A stretch of DNA of 64,000 nucleotides from Nocardioides sp. BP30 (GCF_029873215.1 NZ_CP123620.1:2418001-2482000); one strand, 5' to 3'. Positions 1 to 8,198 are shown, counted from the stretch's first letter. Notes: a model not told the origin generated them from the sequence alone. Numbers and translations: made by a program.

Positions 1-279
1 CGGATCGCGGGGCTCCTGCCTGCCGCCGAGCAGCTGGTGGACGCGCTGGCGGCCTACAGCGCGGACGGTGGCACCCGCGTCCGGGCGCACCCGGCCTACG
101 AGCGGATCGTCCGGATGCGGGCCGAGGTGGAGGCGCTCGAGGTGATGCTCGAGGAGCAGGAGAAGAGCGCCGTTCCGGACCCGGTGCACGGAGTGGACAC
201 GCCGCTGCCGAAGCCCGAGCACGTGGCCGACTACAACGGACTCGTCGACCTGGCCGAGGCGCTGCTCCCCGACGAGTGA
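1..279 (+). CDS. C-terminal fragment of an unrecognised protein (5' end outside window)
   Basis: The reading frame is open from the first base and ends at TGA 277-279, giving the last 92 residues of a longer protein. The visible part is acidic and mostly helical, with a stretch rich in Glu and Leu (RMRAEVEALEVMLEEQEKS) that could form a coiled coil. No catalytic motif is visible and I do not recognise the family. The internal GTG at 37 is probably not the start, because the frame continues upstream without a stop. A GC-rich hairpin lies about 45 bases downstream, so this is likely the end of its transcript. Confidence 0.6.
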   Translation, partial: RIAGLLPAAEQLVDALAAYSADGGTRVRAHPAYERIVRMRAEVEALEVMLEEQEKSAVPDPVHGVDTPLPKPEHVADYNGLVDLAEALLPDE

Positions 280-324
280 GCCGAGGAGTGAGGTGGCGAG
301 TGAGCGGCGAGTGAGCGGCGAGCC

Positions 325-349
325 CGGCCGAGGTTTGGCGGCTCGGCCG
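325..349 (+). terminator. Inverted repeat after the truncated gene
   Basis: CGGCCGAG at 325-332 pairs perfectly with CTCGGCCG at 342-349 around a 9-base loop. There is no T-run, as is usual for terminators in very GC-rich genomes. It is preceded at about 283-322 by a slipped repeat of gagtgagcggc. Its position between two plus-strand genes suggests termination of the upstream one. Confidence 0.45.
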
Positions 350-455
350 CGGGGTATCAAGGGGGCAGTGTGCCGACGCACGCTGACCCGACGGGCCCCG
401 TGGCCGTCCGTGTCTCGGGGACGGACGGCTGCGGGCGATCTGACAGGATCGCCTC

Positions 456-1259
456 GTGAACGCGTCGATGGAGATCGTGCCGGCGGACCGCTCCGACGCC
501 TTCCTGCTGCGGATGGACGGCATGGACCAGTCCTACGTGGACCTCGCGGATCCGAGTCGGCTCGTCTTCGACTACGTCCGCCGCATCGGTGACGTCATCG
601 ACGCCCACAGCCTGAGCGGCGACCCCCTGCGCGTCCTGCACGTCGGCGGCGCGGGACTCACCCTGCCGCGCTACGTCGCCGCCACCCGCCCCCGGTCGGC
701 GCAGGTGGTGCTGGAGCCGGACGCCGACCTGGTCGATCGGGTCCGTGCGGAGCTGCCGCTGCCTGTGCGCAGCGGGATCAAGGTGCGGATCGTCGACGGC
801 CGCAGCGGTCTGGCAGCTGTTCGCGACGGATCGCAGGACCTGGTGGTGGTGGACGCCTTCGCCGAGGGCAGGATGCCGGCGGACCTGACCACCGCCACCT
901 TCTTCGCCGAGGTCCGACGGGTGCTCGCGCAGGACGGCCGACTGGTGGCCAACCTCGGCGACGCGGCACCGTTCCCGCACGCTCGCCGCGTGATCGCCGG
1001 CATCCGACAGTCGTTGCCCGAGCTGGTCGTCACCGCCGAGGCGGCGACGCTGCGCGGTCGACGGCAGGGCAACCTGGTCGTCGTCGCCGGGCACCTGGGC
1101 GGCGCCGAGATCGCCGTCGCCCTCGAGGCCGCGGCGGCGCGCGCGGGCGCGCCGTACCGGGTGCTGGACGGGCGTGCGGTCAGCGACACCCTCGGTGGCG
1201 GGGTGCCCTTCGTCGACGCGGACGCCGAGTCCGGCCCGGCTCCGGTCAGCGGCCGATAG
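456..1259 (+). CDS. Spermidine-synthase-like Rossmann-fold protein
   Basis: This 267-residue protein has a class I methyltransferase/spermidine-synthase fold. VLHVGGAGLTLPRYVA near residues 60-75 is the nucleotide-binding loop, and a strand ending VVLEPD supplies the acidic residue. DLVVVDAF follows near residue 130. Actinobacteria carry many such proteins beside unrelated genes. They lack the full polyamine synthase active site, and their substrate is generally unknown. No decarboxylase or other polyamine gene is adjacent. The GTG start has no Shine-Dalgarno, but CAGGAT lies 6 bases upstream, a weak leaderless -10. The two CNNM genes follow in the same direction. Confidence 0.75.
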   Translation: MNASMEIVPADRSDAFLLRMDGMDQSYVDLADPSRLVFDYVRRIGDVIDAHSLSGDPLRVLHVGGAGLTLPRYVAATRPRSAQVVLEPDADLVDRVRAELPLPVRSGIKVRIVDGRSGLAAVRDGSQDLVVVDAFAEGRMPADLTTATFFAEVRRVLAQDGRLVANLGDAAPFPHARRVIAGIRQSLPELVVTAEAATLRGRRQGNLVVVAGHLGGAEIAVALEAAAARAGAPYRVLDGRAVSDTLGGGVPFVDADAESGPAPVSGR

Positions 1260-1307
1260 ACTGAGCGCCACCATGGACAGCCACCATCTCCGGCGGAGGT
1301 CGCACCC

Positions 1308-2642
1308 GTGCTGACCTCCGCGCTGCTGCTCGTCCTCGTGCTGCTGCTGGTTGCCGCCTGCGGCTTCTTCGTGGCCGCCGAGTTCGCCCTCGTGACGGTC
1401 GATCGTACGACCGTGGACCAGGAGGTGGCGGCCGGTGACGGCACCGCCTCCGGGGTCCAGCAGGCCCTGCGCACGCTCTCCAGCAACCTCTCGGGAGCCC
1501 AGCTCGGCATCACCCTGACGAACCTGGCCATCGGCTGGATCGCCGAGCCGGCGGTCTCGGGCCTGATCGGCCCGCCGCTGCGCTCGATCGGGGTGGGCGA
1601 GTCGGCGATCGCGCCGATCTCGGTCGTGGTCGGGCTGGTGCTCTCGAGCATCGTCACGATGGTGTTCGGCGAGCTGGTGCCCAAGAACATCGCGCTGGCC
1701 CTTCCGATGCGCACCGCGAAGGCGACGCAGGCGCCGCTGCGGGCGTTCGCGAAGCTCAACGCCGGTCCGATCCGGCTGCTCAACGGCACCGCCAACACCC
1801 TGGTGCGCCGCTTCGGTGTCGAGCCCCAGGAGGAGCTGCGCTCGGCGCGCAGCTCCAGCGAGCTGACCTCGCTGATCCAGCGTTCGGCCGACGAGGGCAC
1901 GCTGGACGCCGACACCGCCGAGCTGATGGAGCGCTCGGTCGAGTTCGGCACCCGCACCGCCGGCGAGATCATGACGCCCCGGGTACGCCAGCACAGCCTC
2001 GAGGACGGTGACCGTGCGCAGGCAGTGATCGAGCTGGCCAGGCGCACCGGCCACTCCCGCTTCCCGGTGCTCGACGAGCACGAGTCGGTGGTCGGCACCA
2101 TCCACGTCAAGAACGCTGTCGCGCTGCCCGTGCACGAGCGTGCGACGACCAGGGTCAAGCACCTGATGGCCAAGCCGATCGTGGTGCCGGACTCGCTGCG
2201 CCTCGACCCGCTCCTGGCGCTGCTGCGCAAGGAGAGCTTCCAGCTGGCGATCGTGCTCGACGAGTACGGCGACCAGGCCGGCATCGTGACCCTGGAGGAC
2301 GTGATCGAGGAGATCGTCGGCGACATCGCCGACGAGCACGACACGCTCGGTGCCCGCGCCCGCCTGCGGCGTGACGGGACGTGGTCGCTCTCCGGTCTGC
2401 TGCGGCCCGATGAGGTGGAGGACCTGACCGGGGTGGCGCTGCCGGAGGGCGAGGAGTACGACACCGTGGCCGGTCTGGTGCTGCGGCTGCTCGGCCGGAT
2501 CCCGCTGCGCGGTGACAGCGCCGAGGTGCCGGTGCCCGACCCGAGCGACCCGGACCGACCCGGGCAGCGGACAGCCGTGCTGACGGTGGAGCACATGGAC
2601 GGGCTGCGGATCGACCGGCTCTCGCTGCGGGTGGTCCCGTGA
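1308..2642 (+). CDS. CNNM/HlyC-CorC family membrane protein with CBS pair
   Basis: This 444-residue protein has the CNNM (DUF21) domain at residues 1-190, opening with a hydrophobic helix and FFVAAEFALVTVDR, the family signature. A CBS pair follows at about 205-330, with HSRFPVLDE, GTIHVKN and GIVTLEDVIEEIVGDI. A CorC_HlyC (transporter-associated) domain occupies about 345-440. The family is linked to Mg2+ homeostasis; older annotation calls it hemolysin. GGAGG sits just upstream of the GTG start. The stop overlaps the next gene by 4 bases, so the two are translationally coupled and probably work together. Confidence 0.88.
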   Translation: MLTSALLLVLVLLLVAACGFFVAAEFALVTVDRTTVDQEVAAGDGTASGVQQALRTLSSNLSGAQLGITLTNLAIGWIAEPAVSGLIGPPLRSIGVGESAIAPISVVVGLVLSSIVTMVFGELVPKNIALALPMRTAKATQAPLRAFAKLNAGPIRLLNGTANTLVRRFGVEPQEELRSARSSSELTSLIQRSADEGTLDADTAELMERSVEFGTRTAGEIMTPRVRQHSLEDGDRAQAVIELARRTGHSRFPVLDEHESVVGTIHVKNAVALPVHERATTRVKHLMAKPIVVPDSLRLDPLLALLRKESFQLAIVLDEYGDQAGIVTLEDVIEEIVGDIADEHDTLGARARLRRDGTWSLSGLLRPDEVEDLTGVALPEGEEYDTVAGLVLRLLGRIPLRGDSAEVPVPDPSDPDRPGQRTAVLTVEHMDGLRIDRLSLRVVP

Positions 2643-3718
2643 GCACCCCCCTCGCGCTGCTGCTGGCGCTGGTCCTGCTGCTGCTGAACGCCTTCTTCGT
2701 CGCGACCGAGTTCGCGCTGGTCTCCGCCCGCCGCAGCCAGATCGAGCCGCAGGCCATCGAAGGCTCCCGGCTCGCCCGCCGCACGCTGGAGGCGATGGAG
2801 GACGTGGCCTCGATGATCGCCGGCATCCAGCTCGGCGTGACCGTGTGCTCGGTGATCCTGGGAGCCGTCGCCGAGCCGGCCGTGAGCCACGTGATCGCGC
2901 CGCTCCTGCACGCGGTGCACGTGCCGGAGGGCGCCGTGCACCCGATCGCCTTCGTCGTGGCGCTGGCACTGGTGGCGTTCCTGCACGTCGTGCTCGGGGA
3001 GATGGTTCCCAAGAACATCACGCTCGCGCTCCCGGAGCGGGCGGTGCTCGTGCTCGCGCCGATCATGTACGCCCTGGTGCGCCTCCTGCGCCCGCTCATC
3101 GTCGTCCTCGACGCGACCGCCCGGGCGGCCCTGCGCCTCGTGCGGGTCGAACCCAAGCACGAGGTGGTCTCCGCCTTCACCCGCGAGGAGGTGGCGGCCA
3201 TGGTCGAGGAGTCGCGCGGGGAGGGGCTGCTGCAGCAGAACGAGTACGACCGGCTCGCCGGTGCTCTCGGGTTCACCGAGAAGACGGTCGCCGACGTCCT
3301 GCTGCCGGTCGGGAGCCTCACGACCGTACGGCGCGGCGCCTCCGGCGCCGACATCGAGGCGCTGTGCGCCGCGACCGGCTTCAGCCGCTTCCCGGTGGAG
3401 GACGACCGCGTCGCGAACGGTGCCGGCCCGGAGCTGCTCGGCTACCTGCACATCAAGGACGTGCTGGAGCCCGACGAGGTGCGACGCCAGCGTCCGGTCG
3501 AGGACAAGTGGATCCGACCGTTCGCCACCGTCACGCCGACCGATCCGCTGCACGAGGCCCTGGAGACCCTGCAGCGGCGCGGCTCGCACCTGGCCCGAGT
3601 GGTCGACCTCGACGGCGTCACGATCGGACTGGCGACACTCGAGGACGTGATCGAGGAGCTGGTCGGAGAGATCCGCGACGCCGCACACGCCGACGAGGTG
3701 CCGAGTCTCCAAGAGTGA
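2639..3718 (+). CDS. Second CNNM-family CBS protein, lacking the C-terminal CorC domain
   Basis: This 359-residue paralogue of the upstream gene starts at GTG 2639, overlapping its stop by 4 bases. The DUF21 membrane domain (FFVATEFALVSARR near residue 20, VVLGEMVPKNITLALP near 120) is followed by two CBS repeats (FSRFPV, GYLHIKDVL, TIGLATLEDVIEELVGEI). It ends soon after the second CBS, so the CorC_HlyC domain of its neighbour is missing. Paired long and short CNNM genes are common in Actinobacteria and suggest a heteromeric membrane complex, probably for divalent cations. That function is inferred from the family. Confidence 0.87.
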   Translation: MSTPLALLLALVLLLLNAFFVATEFALVSARRSQIEPQAIEGSRLARRTLEAMEDVASMIAGIQLGVTVCSVILGAVAEPAVSHVIAPLLHAVHVPEGAVHPIAFVVALALVAFLHVVLGEMVPKNITLALPERAVLVLAPIMYALVRLLRPLIVVLDATARAALRLVRVEPKHEVVSAFTREEVAAMVEESRGEGLLQQNEYDRLAGALGFTEKTVADVLLPVGSLTTVRRGASGADIEALCAATGFSRFPVEDDRVANGAGPELLGYLHIKDVLEPDEVRRQRPVEDKWIRPFATVTPTDPLHEALETLQRRGSHLARVVDLDGVTIGLATLEDVIEELVGEIRDAAHADEVPSLQE

Positions 3719-3739
3719 GCCGGACGGCTCCGGCGCAAC

Positions 3740-3745
3740 TAGGGT
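3740..3745 (+). promoter_or_regulatory. -10 hexamer of a leaderless promoter
   Basis: TAGGGT ends exactly 7 bases before the GTG at 3753, so transcription would begin at or next to the start codon. The same hexamer and spacing precede the bifunctional nuclease gene at 8242. No convincing -35 is visible. Confidence 0.5.
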
Positions 3746-3752
3746 GGGCCGC

Positions 3753-4361
3753 GTGCACGACAGCGCGACCCGCGAGACCAGGACCGATCGCGTCTGGACG
3801 ATTCCCAACGCGCTCAGCGTCCTGCGACTGATCGGGATCGGCGTCTTCGCCTGGCTGTTGCTGGGCCCGCACCAGGACGGGGCGGCGTTCGCCGTCCTGG
3901 TCGCCGCCGGCGTCACCGACTACCTCGACGGCTACCTCGCGCGACGGCTGGGTCAGTACTCCCGGATCGGGGAGCTGCTCGATCCCCTCGCCGACCGGCT
4001 CTACATCCTCGTGGTCGTGGTGGGGCTCGCGTTGCGCGACCTGATGCCGTGGTGGGTGGCGGTGCTCCTCCCGCTGCGGGACCTGTTGATCTGGGGGCTG
4101 GTGCCGCTGCTGCGCACCCGTGGTGTCCGGGCGTTGCCGGTGCACTTCCTCGGCAAGGCCGCGACGTTCAACCTGCTCTACGCCTTCCCGCTGCTGGTCC
4201 TCACCGACGGCGACAGCACGCTGGCGATGCTGTGCCGCGTCCTCGGCTGGGCGTTCACCCTGTGGGGGATCGCGCTGTACTGGTGGGCGGGCATCCTCTA
4301 CGCCCTGCAGACCCGGCAGCTGCTGCGCAGCATGCCGCCGGTCGGAGCCGTCGGACGATGA
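3753..4361 (+). CDS. CDP-alcohol phosphatidyltransferase family protein
   Basis: This is an integral membrane enzyme that moves a phosphatidyl group from CDP-diacylglycerol to an alcohol. The complete family motif is present, counted from GTG 3753: D56, D59, G60, A63, R64, G73, D77 and D81 in VTDYLDGYLARRLG then GELLDPLAD. These residues hold the metal ions. About five membrane helices are visible in 202 residues. The gene corresponds in position to Rv1822 (pgsA2), so the product may be a phosphatidylglycerol-phosphate-type lipid, but the acceptor alcohol cannot be read from the sequence. GTG 3744 is in frame but overlaps the -10, so 3753 is preferred. The stop overlaps the next start (ATGA). 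Confidence 0.88.
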   Translation: MHDSATRETRTDRVWTIPNALSVLRLIGIGVFAWLLLGPHQDGAAFAVLVAAGVTDYLDGYLARRLGQYSRIGELLDPLADRLYILVVVVGLALRDLMPWWVAVLLPLRDLLIWGLVPLLRTRGVRALPVHFLGKAATFNLLYAFPLLVLTDGDSTLAMLCRVLGWAFTLWGIALYWWAGILYALQTRQLLRSMPPVGAVGR

Positions 4362-5350
4362 GCCAGCCGGAACAGGGACGCCCCGAGGAGCGCCGGACCT
4401 GGGACAGCACCGCCCACGGCCCGATGCGGACGCCGGCGCACGGGCCGGTGCACGCCTCCTACTCGCCCTCGCCCGGTGCCGCGAGGGTCGCCGTGCCGCT
4501 GCTGGACCTGATCACCCGCCAGTCGTTGGACGAGGACTACCAGCACGTCGCCGAACGGCATCGGCGCGAGACCGGCACCACGTCCGGCACCACGTCCGGC
4601 ACCACGTCCGGCACCGCGAGCGCGGCTCGCAGTCGCAGCGGCCTGACCATCGCCGCGGTGCTGGTCTTCGGGCTGCTGGTGGCGGTGGCGGCGGTGCAGA
4701 CCTCGCGCAACGCGTCGGTGGACAACGCCAGCAAGGACCAGCTGATAGCGCGGATCAACACCCGGCGCGCGGCGGTGTCCTCGCAACAGAAGCAGATCGC
4801 CGCCCTCCGCGCGACCAACACCCGCCAGGAGGGCAGCTACGGTGATCTCGGCCGCGACCTCGATGCGACGACCAGCACCCAGCAGGCGCTGCTGGCCGCG
4901 ACCGGCTGGGGGAGCGTCCGCGGCGAGGGGGTGCGGGTGACGGTCGACGACGCACCCTCGGGGGGTACGGCGGGGCAGGTGCGCGACTCCGACCTGGCCG
5001 GCCTGGTCAACGGCCTGTGGCAGGCCGGCGCGACAGCCGTCTCGGTCAACGGCCAGCGCGTGACGGCGCTGAGCGCCCTGCGCAACACCGCGACGGTCGT
5101 GCGCATCAACGACACCTCGCTGTCCCCGCCGTACACGGTCCTGGCGCTGGGAGACACCAAGAAGCTGGCGGCGAGGTTCGCCGAGACCACCTCGGGGATC
5201 CGGCTGCGCAACCTCACCCGCCAGTACGGCATGCCGTTCAGCATGCACAACGAGTCGAACCTGGTCCTGCCCGCCGCGCCGCTCTCCATGTTGGTCCTGC
5301 GGCACGCGCGCACCGATCATGGTCCGGTGGAAGACAAGGAGAAGCCGTGA
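4358..5350 (+). CDS. DUF881 family membrane-anchored protein
   Basis: The 330-residue product has a cytoplasmic N-terminus of about 95 residues, one membrane helix (96-114) and an extracytoplasmic coiled coil leading to the DUF881 domain (SVRGEGVRVTVDDAP, GLVNGLWQAGATAVSVNGQRVTALS). It corresponds to Rv1823. DUF881 proteins sit with phosphatidyltransferase, small basic protein and gcvH genes across Actinobacteria, but their role is unknown. The segment before the membrane holds a TTSG repeat encoded by a 12-bp tandem repeat (4574-4621). ATG 4358 overlaps the upstream stop, and the stop overlaps the next start (GTGA). Longer upstream extensions of this frame run through the previous gene and are not real. 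Confidence 0.85.
   Translation: MSQPEQGRPEERRTWDSTAHGPMRTPAHGPVHASYSPSPGAARVAVPLLDLITRQSLDEDYQHVAERHRRETGTTSGTTSGTTSGTASAARSRSGLTIAAVLVFGLLVAVAAVQTSRNASVDNASKDQLIARINTRRAAVSSQQKQIAALRATNTRQEGSYGDLGRDLDATTSTQQALLAATGWGSVRGEGVRVTVDDAPSGGTAGQVRDSDLAGLVNGLWQAGATAVSVNGQRVTALSALRNTATVVRINDTSLSPPYTVLALGDTKKLAARFAETTSGIRLRNLTRQYGMPFSMHNESNLVLPAAPLSMLVLRHARTDHGPVEDKEKP
4574..4621 (+). repeat. 12-bp tandem repeat inside the DUF881 gene
   Basis: Three exact copies of ggcaccacgtcc (4574-4585, 4586-4597, 4598-4609) are followed by a degenerate fourth. They encode the GTTS repeat just before the membrane helix. Because 12 is a multiple of 3, copy-number change would alter linker length without breaking the frame. 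Confidence 0.9.
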
Positions 5351-5679
5351 TCGCAGCGCTTGGACTGGTCGTCGGGGTCGTGCTCGGACTGATCTTCCGG
5401 CCCGACGTACCGGTCGGGCTCGAGCCGTACCTGCCGATCGCCGTGGTCGCGGCGCTGGACGCCGTCTTCGGTGCGCTGCGCGCCTACCTGGACGGCATCT
5501 TCGACGACAAGGTGTTCGTGGTCTCGTTCGTGAGCAACGTCGTGATCGCTGCCGGGATCGTGTGGATGGGCGACAAGCTGGGCGTCGGCGGCCAGCTCTC
5601 CACCGGTGTGATCGTCGTGCTCGGCATCCGGATCTTCTCCAACGTGGCAGCCATCCGCAGGCACCTGTTCCATGCCTGA
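5347..5679 (+). CDS. sbp: Small basic family membrane protein (DUF1290, SbpA)
   Basis: The 110-residue product is almost entirely membrane helices: MIAALGLVVGVVLGLIFRPDVP, then YLPIAVVAALDAVFGALRAYLDGIFDDKVFVVSF and a third helix. This is the DUF1290 small basic protein signature. It corresponds to Rv1824 and is always found between the two DUF881 genes in this conserved block, so the three probably form one membrane assembly of unknown function. GTG 5347 overlaps the preceding stop by 4 bases. The end overlaps the next start by 8 bases, with ATG 5672 lying inside the last codons. Confidence 0.88.
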   Translation: MIAALGLVVGVVLGLIFRPDVPVGLEPYLPIAVVAALDAVFGALRAYLDGIFDDKVFVVSFVSNVVIAAGIVWMGDKLGVGGQLSTGVIVVLGIRIFSNVAAIRRHLFHA

Positions 5680-6430
5680 GCCGACAGCGCCGCAGGACAG
5701 CACCGGGCACGACACCGGGCACGACACCGGGCACGACACCGGGACGAGCGGCCGGCAGCGACTGCTCGACGCGCTCACCCACGCCCGTCGAGGCCAGGTC
5801 GTGGTGGCGGTGCTGCTCGCCGTGGTCGGCTTCGGTGCGGTGACCCAGGTGAACAGCAACGACCACGACTCGACCTACGCGGGCTACCGCGAGCAGGACC
5901 TGATCGACGTGCTCAACGGCCTGGCCGGCACGAGCCAGCGAGCCCAGTCCGAGCTGAGCCGGCTGCAGCAGACCCGCGCCAAGCTCAGCTCCGCCACGGA
6001 GAAGCGCCAGGCCGCGCTCGACCAGGCGCAGAGCCAGGTCGACACGCTCAAGATCCTGGCCGGCCAGGTGCCGGTGACCGGTCCGGGCATCCAGGTCACC
6101 ATCGAGGAGACCACCGACCACGTCAACGTGGACGACTTCCTCGACCTCGTCGAGGAGCTCCGATCGGCGGGGGCCGAGGCGCTGCAGGTCAACGGCAAGG
6201 TCCGGCTGATCGCGTCCTCCTCCTTCGAGCAGGGTGCGGACGGCCTGTACGTCGACCACCAGCTGCTGACCCCGCCGTACACGATCGACGCCATCGGCGA
6301 GCCCGCGACGCTCGCCGGGGCGGTGACCTTCGCCCGGGGGCCGGAGGACGAGTTCGCCGAGGACGGGGCCACCGTGAAGGTGAGCCAGCAGACCACCCTG
6401 GACATCACGGCGGTCCGCAAGACGCAGTAG
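5672..6430 (+). CDS. Second DUF881 family membrane-anchored protein
   Basis: This 252-residue paralogue has a short cytoplasmic N-terminus, one membrane helix (42-58), a coiled coil rich in Gln and Ala (about 75-125) and a DUF881 domain (GQVPVTGPGIQVTIEETTD, LVEELRSAGAEALQVNGKVRLIASSSF). It corresponds to Rv1825. Like its partner it carries a 12-bp tandem repeat before the membrane helix, here encoding GHDT units (residues 12-24), although the DNA sequence differs. It overlaps the small basic protein gene by 8 bases. gcvH follows after 48 bases, so the block is likely one operon to this point. Confidence 0.85.
   Translation: MPEPTAPQDSTGHDTGHDTGHDTGTSGRQRLLDALTHARRGQVVVAVLLAVVGFGAVTQVNSNDHDSTYAGYREQDLIDVLNGLAGTSQRAQSELSRLQQTRAKLSSATEKRQAALDQAQSQVDTLKILAGQVPVTGPGIQVTIEETTDHVNVDDFLDLVEELRSAGAEALQVNGKVRLIASSSFEQGADGLYVDHQLLTPPYTIDAIGEPATLAGAVTFARGPEDEFAEDGATVKVSQQTTLDITAVRKTQ
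5705..5740 (+). repeat. 12-bp tandem repeat inside the second DUF881 gene
   Basis: Three exact copies of gggcacgacacc (5705-5716, 5717-5728, 5729-5740) encode the GHDT repeat. The unit differs from the repeat in the first DUF881 gene, but period and protein position are the same. Confidence 0.9.
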
Positions 6431-6478
6431 GGTTCCGGACAGCACCGATGCCCGACACCGACCTCAGGAGAGCACGCC

Positions 6479-6871
6479 GTGGCGCTGTACCCGCAGGACC
6501 TGAAGTACACCAGTGAGCACGAGTGGGTCCGCACGCCGGGCGAGCACGACGGATCGGTGCGCATCGGCATCACCGACTTCGCCCAGGACGCCCTCGGCGA
6601 CATCGTCTACGTCTCCCTTCCGGAGGTCGGCGCCACCGTCAGCGCCGGCGCCACCTGCGGCGAGCTGGAGTCCACCAAGTCGGTCAGCGACGTCTACGCG
6701 CCCATCTCCGGCGAGGTCGTCGCGGTCAACGCGGGCCTGGACGCCACCCCCGAGCTCGTCAACGACGATCCCTACGGCGGCGGCTGGCTCTTCGAGGTCG
6801 TGCCCGCGACCCCCGACGAGGTCGAGGGCCTGCTGGATGCCGCCGGCTACGAGGCGACGCTGCAGGCCTGA
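6479..6871 (+). CDS. gcvH: Glycine cleavage system H protein
   Basis: GcvH carries the aminomethyl group of glycine on a lipoyl arm between the P, T and L proteins. The 130-residue product has the usual length and fold (YTSEHEWVR near the start, FAQDALGDIVYVSLPEVG). The lipoylation site is K67 in GELESTKSVSDVYAP. AGGAG lies about 8 bases before GTG 6479. Its partner gcvP lies 3 kb downstream with a glycine riboswitch; gcvT is not in the window. The FHA gene that follows has its own promoter. Confidence 0.95.
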   Translation: MALYPQDLKYTSEHEWVRTPGEHDGSVRIGITDFAQDALGDIVYVSLPEVGATVSAGATCGELESTKSVSDVYAPISGEVVAVNAGLDATPELVNDDPYGGGWLFEVVPATPDEVEGLLDAAGYEATLQA

Positions 6872-6896
6872 CGGGCACCGGCCTACCTGATAGGTT
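6868..6896 (+). promoter_or_regulatory. Probable vegetative promoter of the FHA (garA-like) gene
   Basis: CTGACG at 6868-6873 and TAGGTT at 6891-6896 are separated by 17 bases, close to the main sigma factor consensus. The -35 overlaps the gcvH stop codon. The predicted start of transcription is near 6903, just before the inverted repeat at 6909-6931. Confidence 0.5.
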
Positions 6897-6908
6897 CGAG
6901 TACGTCCC

Positions 6909-6931
6909 ACCCTCACCGTCCGGTTGAGGGT
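6909..6931 (+). promoter_or_regulatory. Inverted repeat downstream of the FHA promoter, possible MerR operator
   Basis: ACCCTCA (6909-6915) and TGAGGGT (6925-6931) are perfect 7-base arms around 9 bases. The right arm, ggttgagggt, recurs in the operator-like palindrome upstream of the second MerR gene (8741-8760), so the same regulator may bind both. It lies between the predicted transcription start and the ribosome binding site. Confidence 0.35.
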
Positions 6932-6951
6932 CAGACGAGGAGGAATGCCCG

Positions 6952-7446
6952 ATGACCTGCCCCGCCTGCGGGAACCAGAACCCCGCCGACGCGCGGTTCT
7001 GCTCCCAGTGCGGTACGGCGCTGGCCGCGCCCGCGGCCCCGTCGGACAGCACCGCGACCATCCAGATCGGCGATGCCCGCTCCGACACCTCGGAGCGGGT
7101 CCTCAACCCGGTCGACGCCGCCGCCGTGGACGGCCTGCCTCCGGGCAGCGCCCTGCTGGTCGTCCAGCGGGGCCCCGGGTCGGGCAGCCGGTTCCTGCTG
7201 GACAAGGACACCGTCTACGCCGGCCGGCACCCGGACAGCGACATCTTCCTCGACGACGTCACCGTCTCGCGCCGGCACGCCGAGTTCGACCGCTCGGGTG
7301 AGAGCTTCACCGTCGCGGACGTGGGCAGTCTCAACGGCACCTACGTGAACCGCGACCGGATCGACAAGGTCGTGCTCAACGACGGCGACGAGGTCCAGAT
7401 CGGCAAGTACCGGCTGGTCTACTACGCCGGGCACGCCGAGGCCTGA
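6952..7446 (+). CDS. FHA-domain regulator (GarA/OdhI type) with N-terminal zinc ribbon
   Basis: The 164-residue protein starts with a zinc ribbon (C3, C6, C17, C20). After a linker it has a C-terminal FHA domain with the phosphothreonine-binding residues R92, S106, H109 and N128 (GRHPDSDIFLDDVTVSRRHAEF, GSLNGTYVN). Its place between gcvH and the FtsR-type MerR matches Rv1827 (GarA) and Corynebacterium OdhI, which bind and inhibit 2-oxoglutarate dehydrogenase and glutamate enzymes until phosphorylated by Ser/Thr kinases. The classical ETTS phosphorylation motif is not evident; DSTATIQ (32-38) is the nearest Thr-rich stretch. The zinc ribbon is an addition relative to GarA. GAGGAGG precedes ATG 6952. 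Confidence 0.85.
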   Translation: MTCPACGNQNPADARFCSQCGTALAAPAAPSDSTATIQIGDARSDTSERVLNPVDAAAVDGLPPGSALLVVQRGPGSGSRFLLDKDTVYAGRHPDSDIFLDDVTVSRRHAEFDRSGESFTVADVGSLNGTYVNRDRIDKVVLNDGDEVQIGKYRLVYYAGHAEA

Positions 7447-7451
7447 GGTCC

Positions 7452-8198
7452 GTGGCAGCAGAACACCAGGTCGCCCCGGAGTCCGGTGAGAGGGGCGAGC
7501 TGCTCAACATCGGGCAGGTGCTCGACCTGCTCCGGGAGGACTTCCCGGGGCTGATCAGCATCCCCAAGATCCGGCTCCTGGAGCAGGACGGGCTGATCGC
7601 GCCGCACCGCACCGCCAGCGGCTACCGGAAGTTCTCCCACCGCGACGTGGAGCGGATCCGCTACGTGCTGCGGATGCAGCGCGACCACTACCTGCCCAAG
7701 AAGGTCATCGCGGAGCATCTGGATGCGATCGATCGCGGTCTCGAGCCGCCGGAGCCGGGTCCGGTCGTGCCGACGGTGCCCACCGTCGCCCTCTCCTCGG
7801 ACGGCATCCCCAGCCCGGACTCGTTCCGCCGTACGGACAACCTCCGACTCTCGCGCAAGGAGCTGGTCAAGATCGCCGAGGTCAGCGATGAGCTGCTGCG
7901 TGAGCTCGAGGACGCCCGGCTGATCGCCGCCGTACGGGGCTACTACGACACGGACGCGCTGGTGATCGCGCAGACCGCCAAGGAGCTGGCCGCGTTCGGC
8001 ATCGAGCCGCGCCACCTGCGCGGGATGAAGGCCGCGGCGGACCGCGAGGTCGGCCTGGTCCAGCAGATCGTCGCACCCCAGCTGCGGACCAACGACCCTG
8101 CCGCTCGAGCCCGCGCCGCGGAGACGGCGGCGGAGGTCGCGGCGCTGTCGGTGCGGTTGCACGCCACGCTGGTCAAGGCCGGTCTCAAGCAGCCCTAG
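7452..8198 (+). CDS. ftsR: MerR family regulator, FtsR type
   Basis: The 248-residue protein has an N-terminal MerR winged helix-turn-helix at about 16-90 (LNIGQVLDLLREDFPGLISIPKIRLLEQDGLI, GYRKFSHRDVERIRYVLRMQRDHYLPKKVI) and a second helical domain. The LREDFP-x-IS-x-SKIR-like start is typical of FtsR, the activator of ftsZ in Corynebacterium. The position directly after the FHA gene equals cg1631 and Rv1828. It begins 6 bases after the FHA stop and is probably cotranscribed. The target in this organism is inferred from family and synteny. Confidence 0.82.
   Translation: MAAEHQVAPESGERGELLNIGQVLDLLREDFPGLISIPKIRLLEQDGLIAPHRTASGYRKFSHRDVERIRYVLRMQRDHYLPKKVIAEHLDAIDRGLEPPEPGPVVPTVPTVALSSDGIPSPDSFRRTDNLRLSRKELVKIAEVSDELLRELEDARLIAAVRGYYDTDALVIAQTAKELAAFGIEPRHLRGMKAAADREVGLVQQIVAPQLRTNDPAARARAAETAAEVAALSVRLHATLVKAGLKQP

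Noticed and set aside
357..3916. Very long open frames on the minus strand across the CNNM genes
   Set aside because: Their translations are rich in Arg, Pro, Ser and Ala with no motifs, while the plus strand holds recognisable CNNM and CBS domains. They are antisense shadows of high-GC genes.
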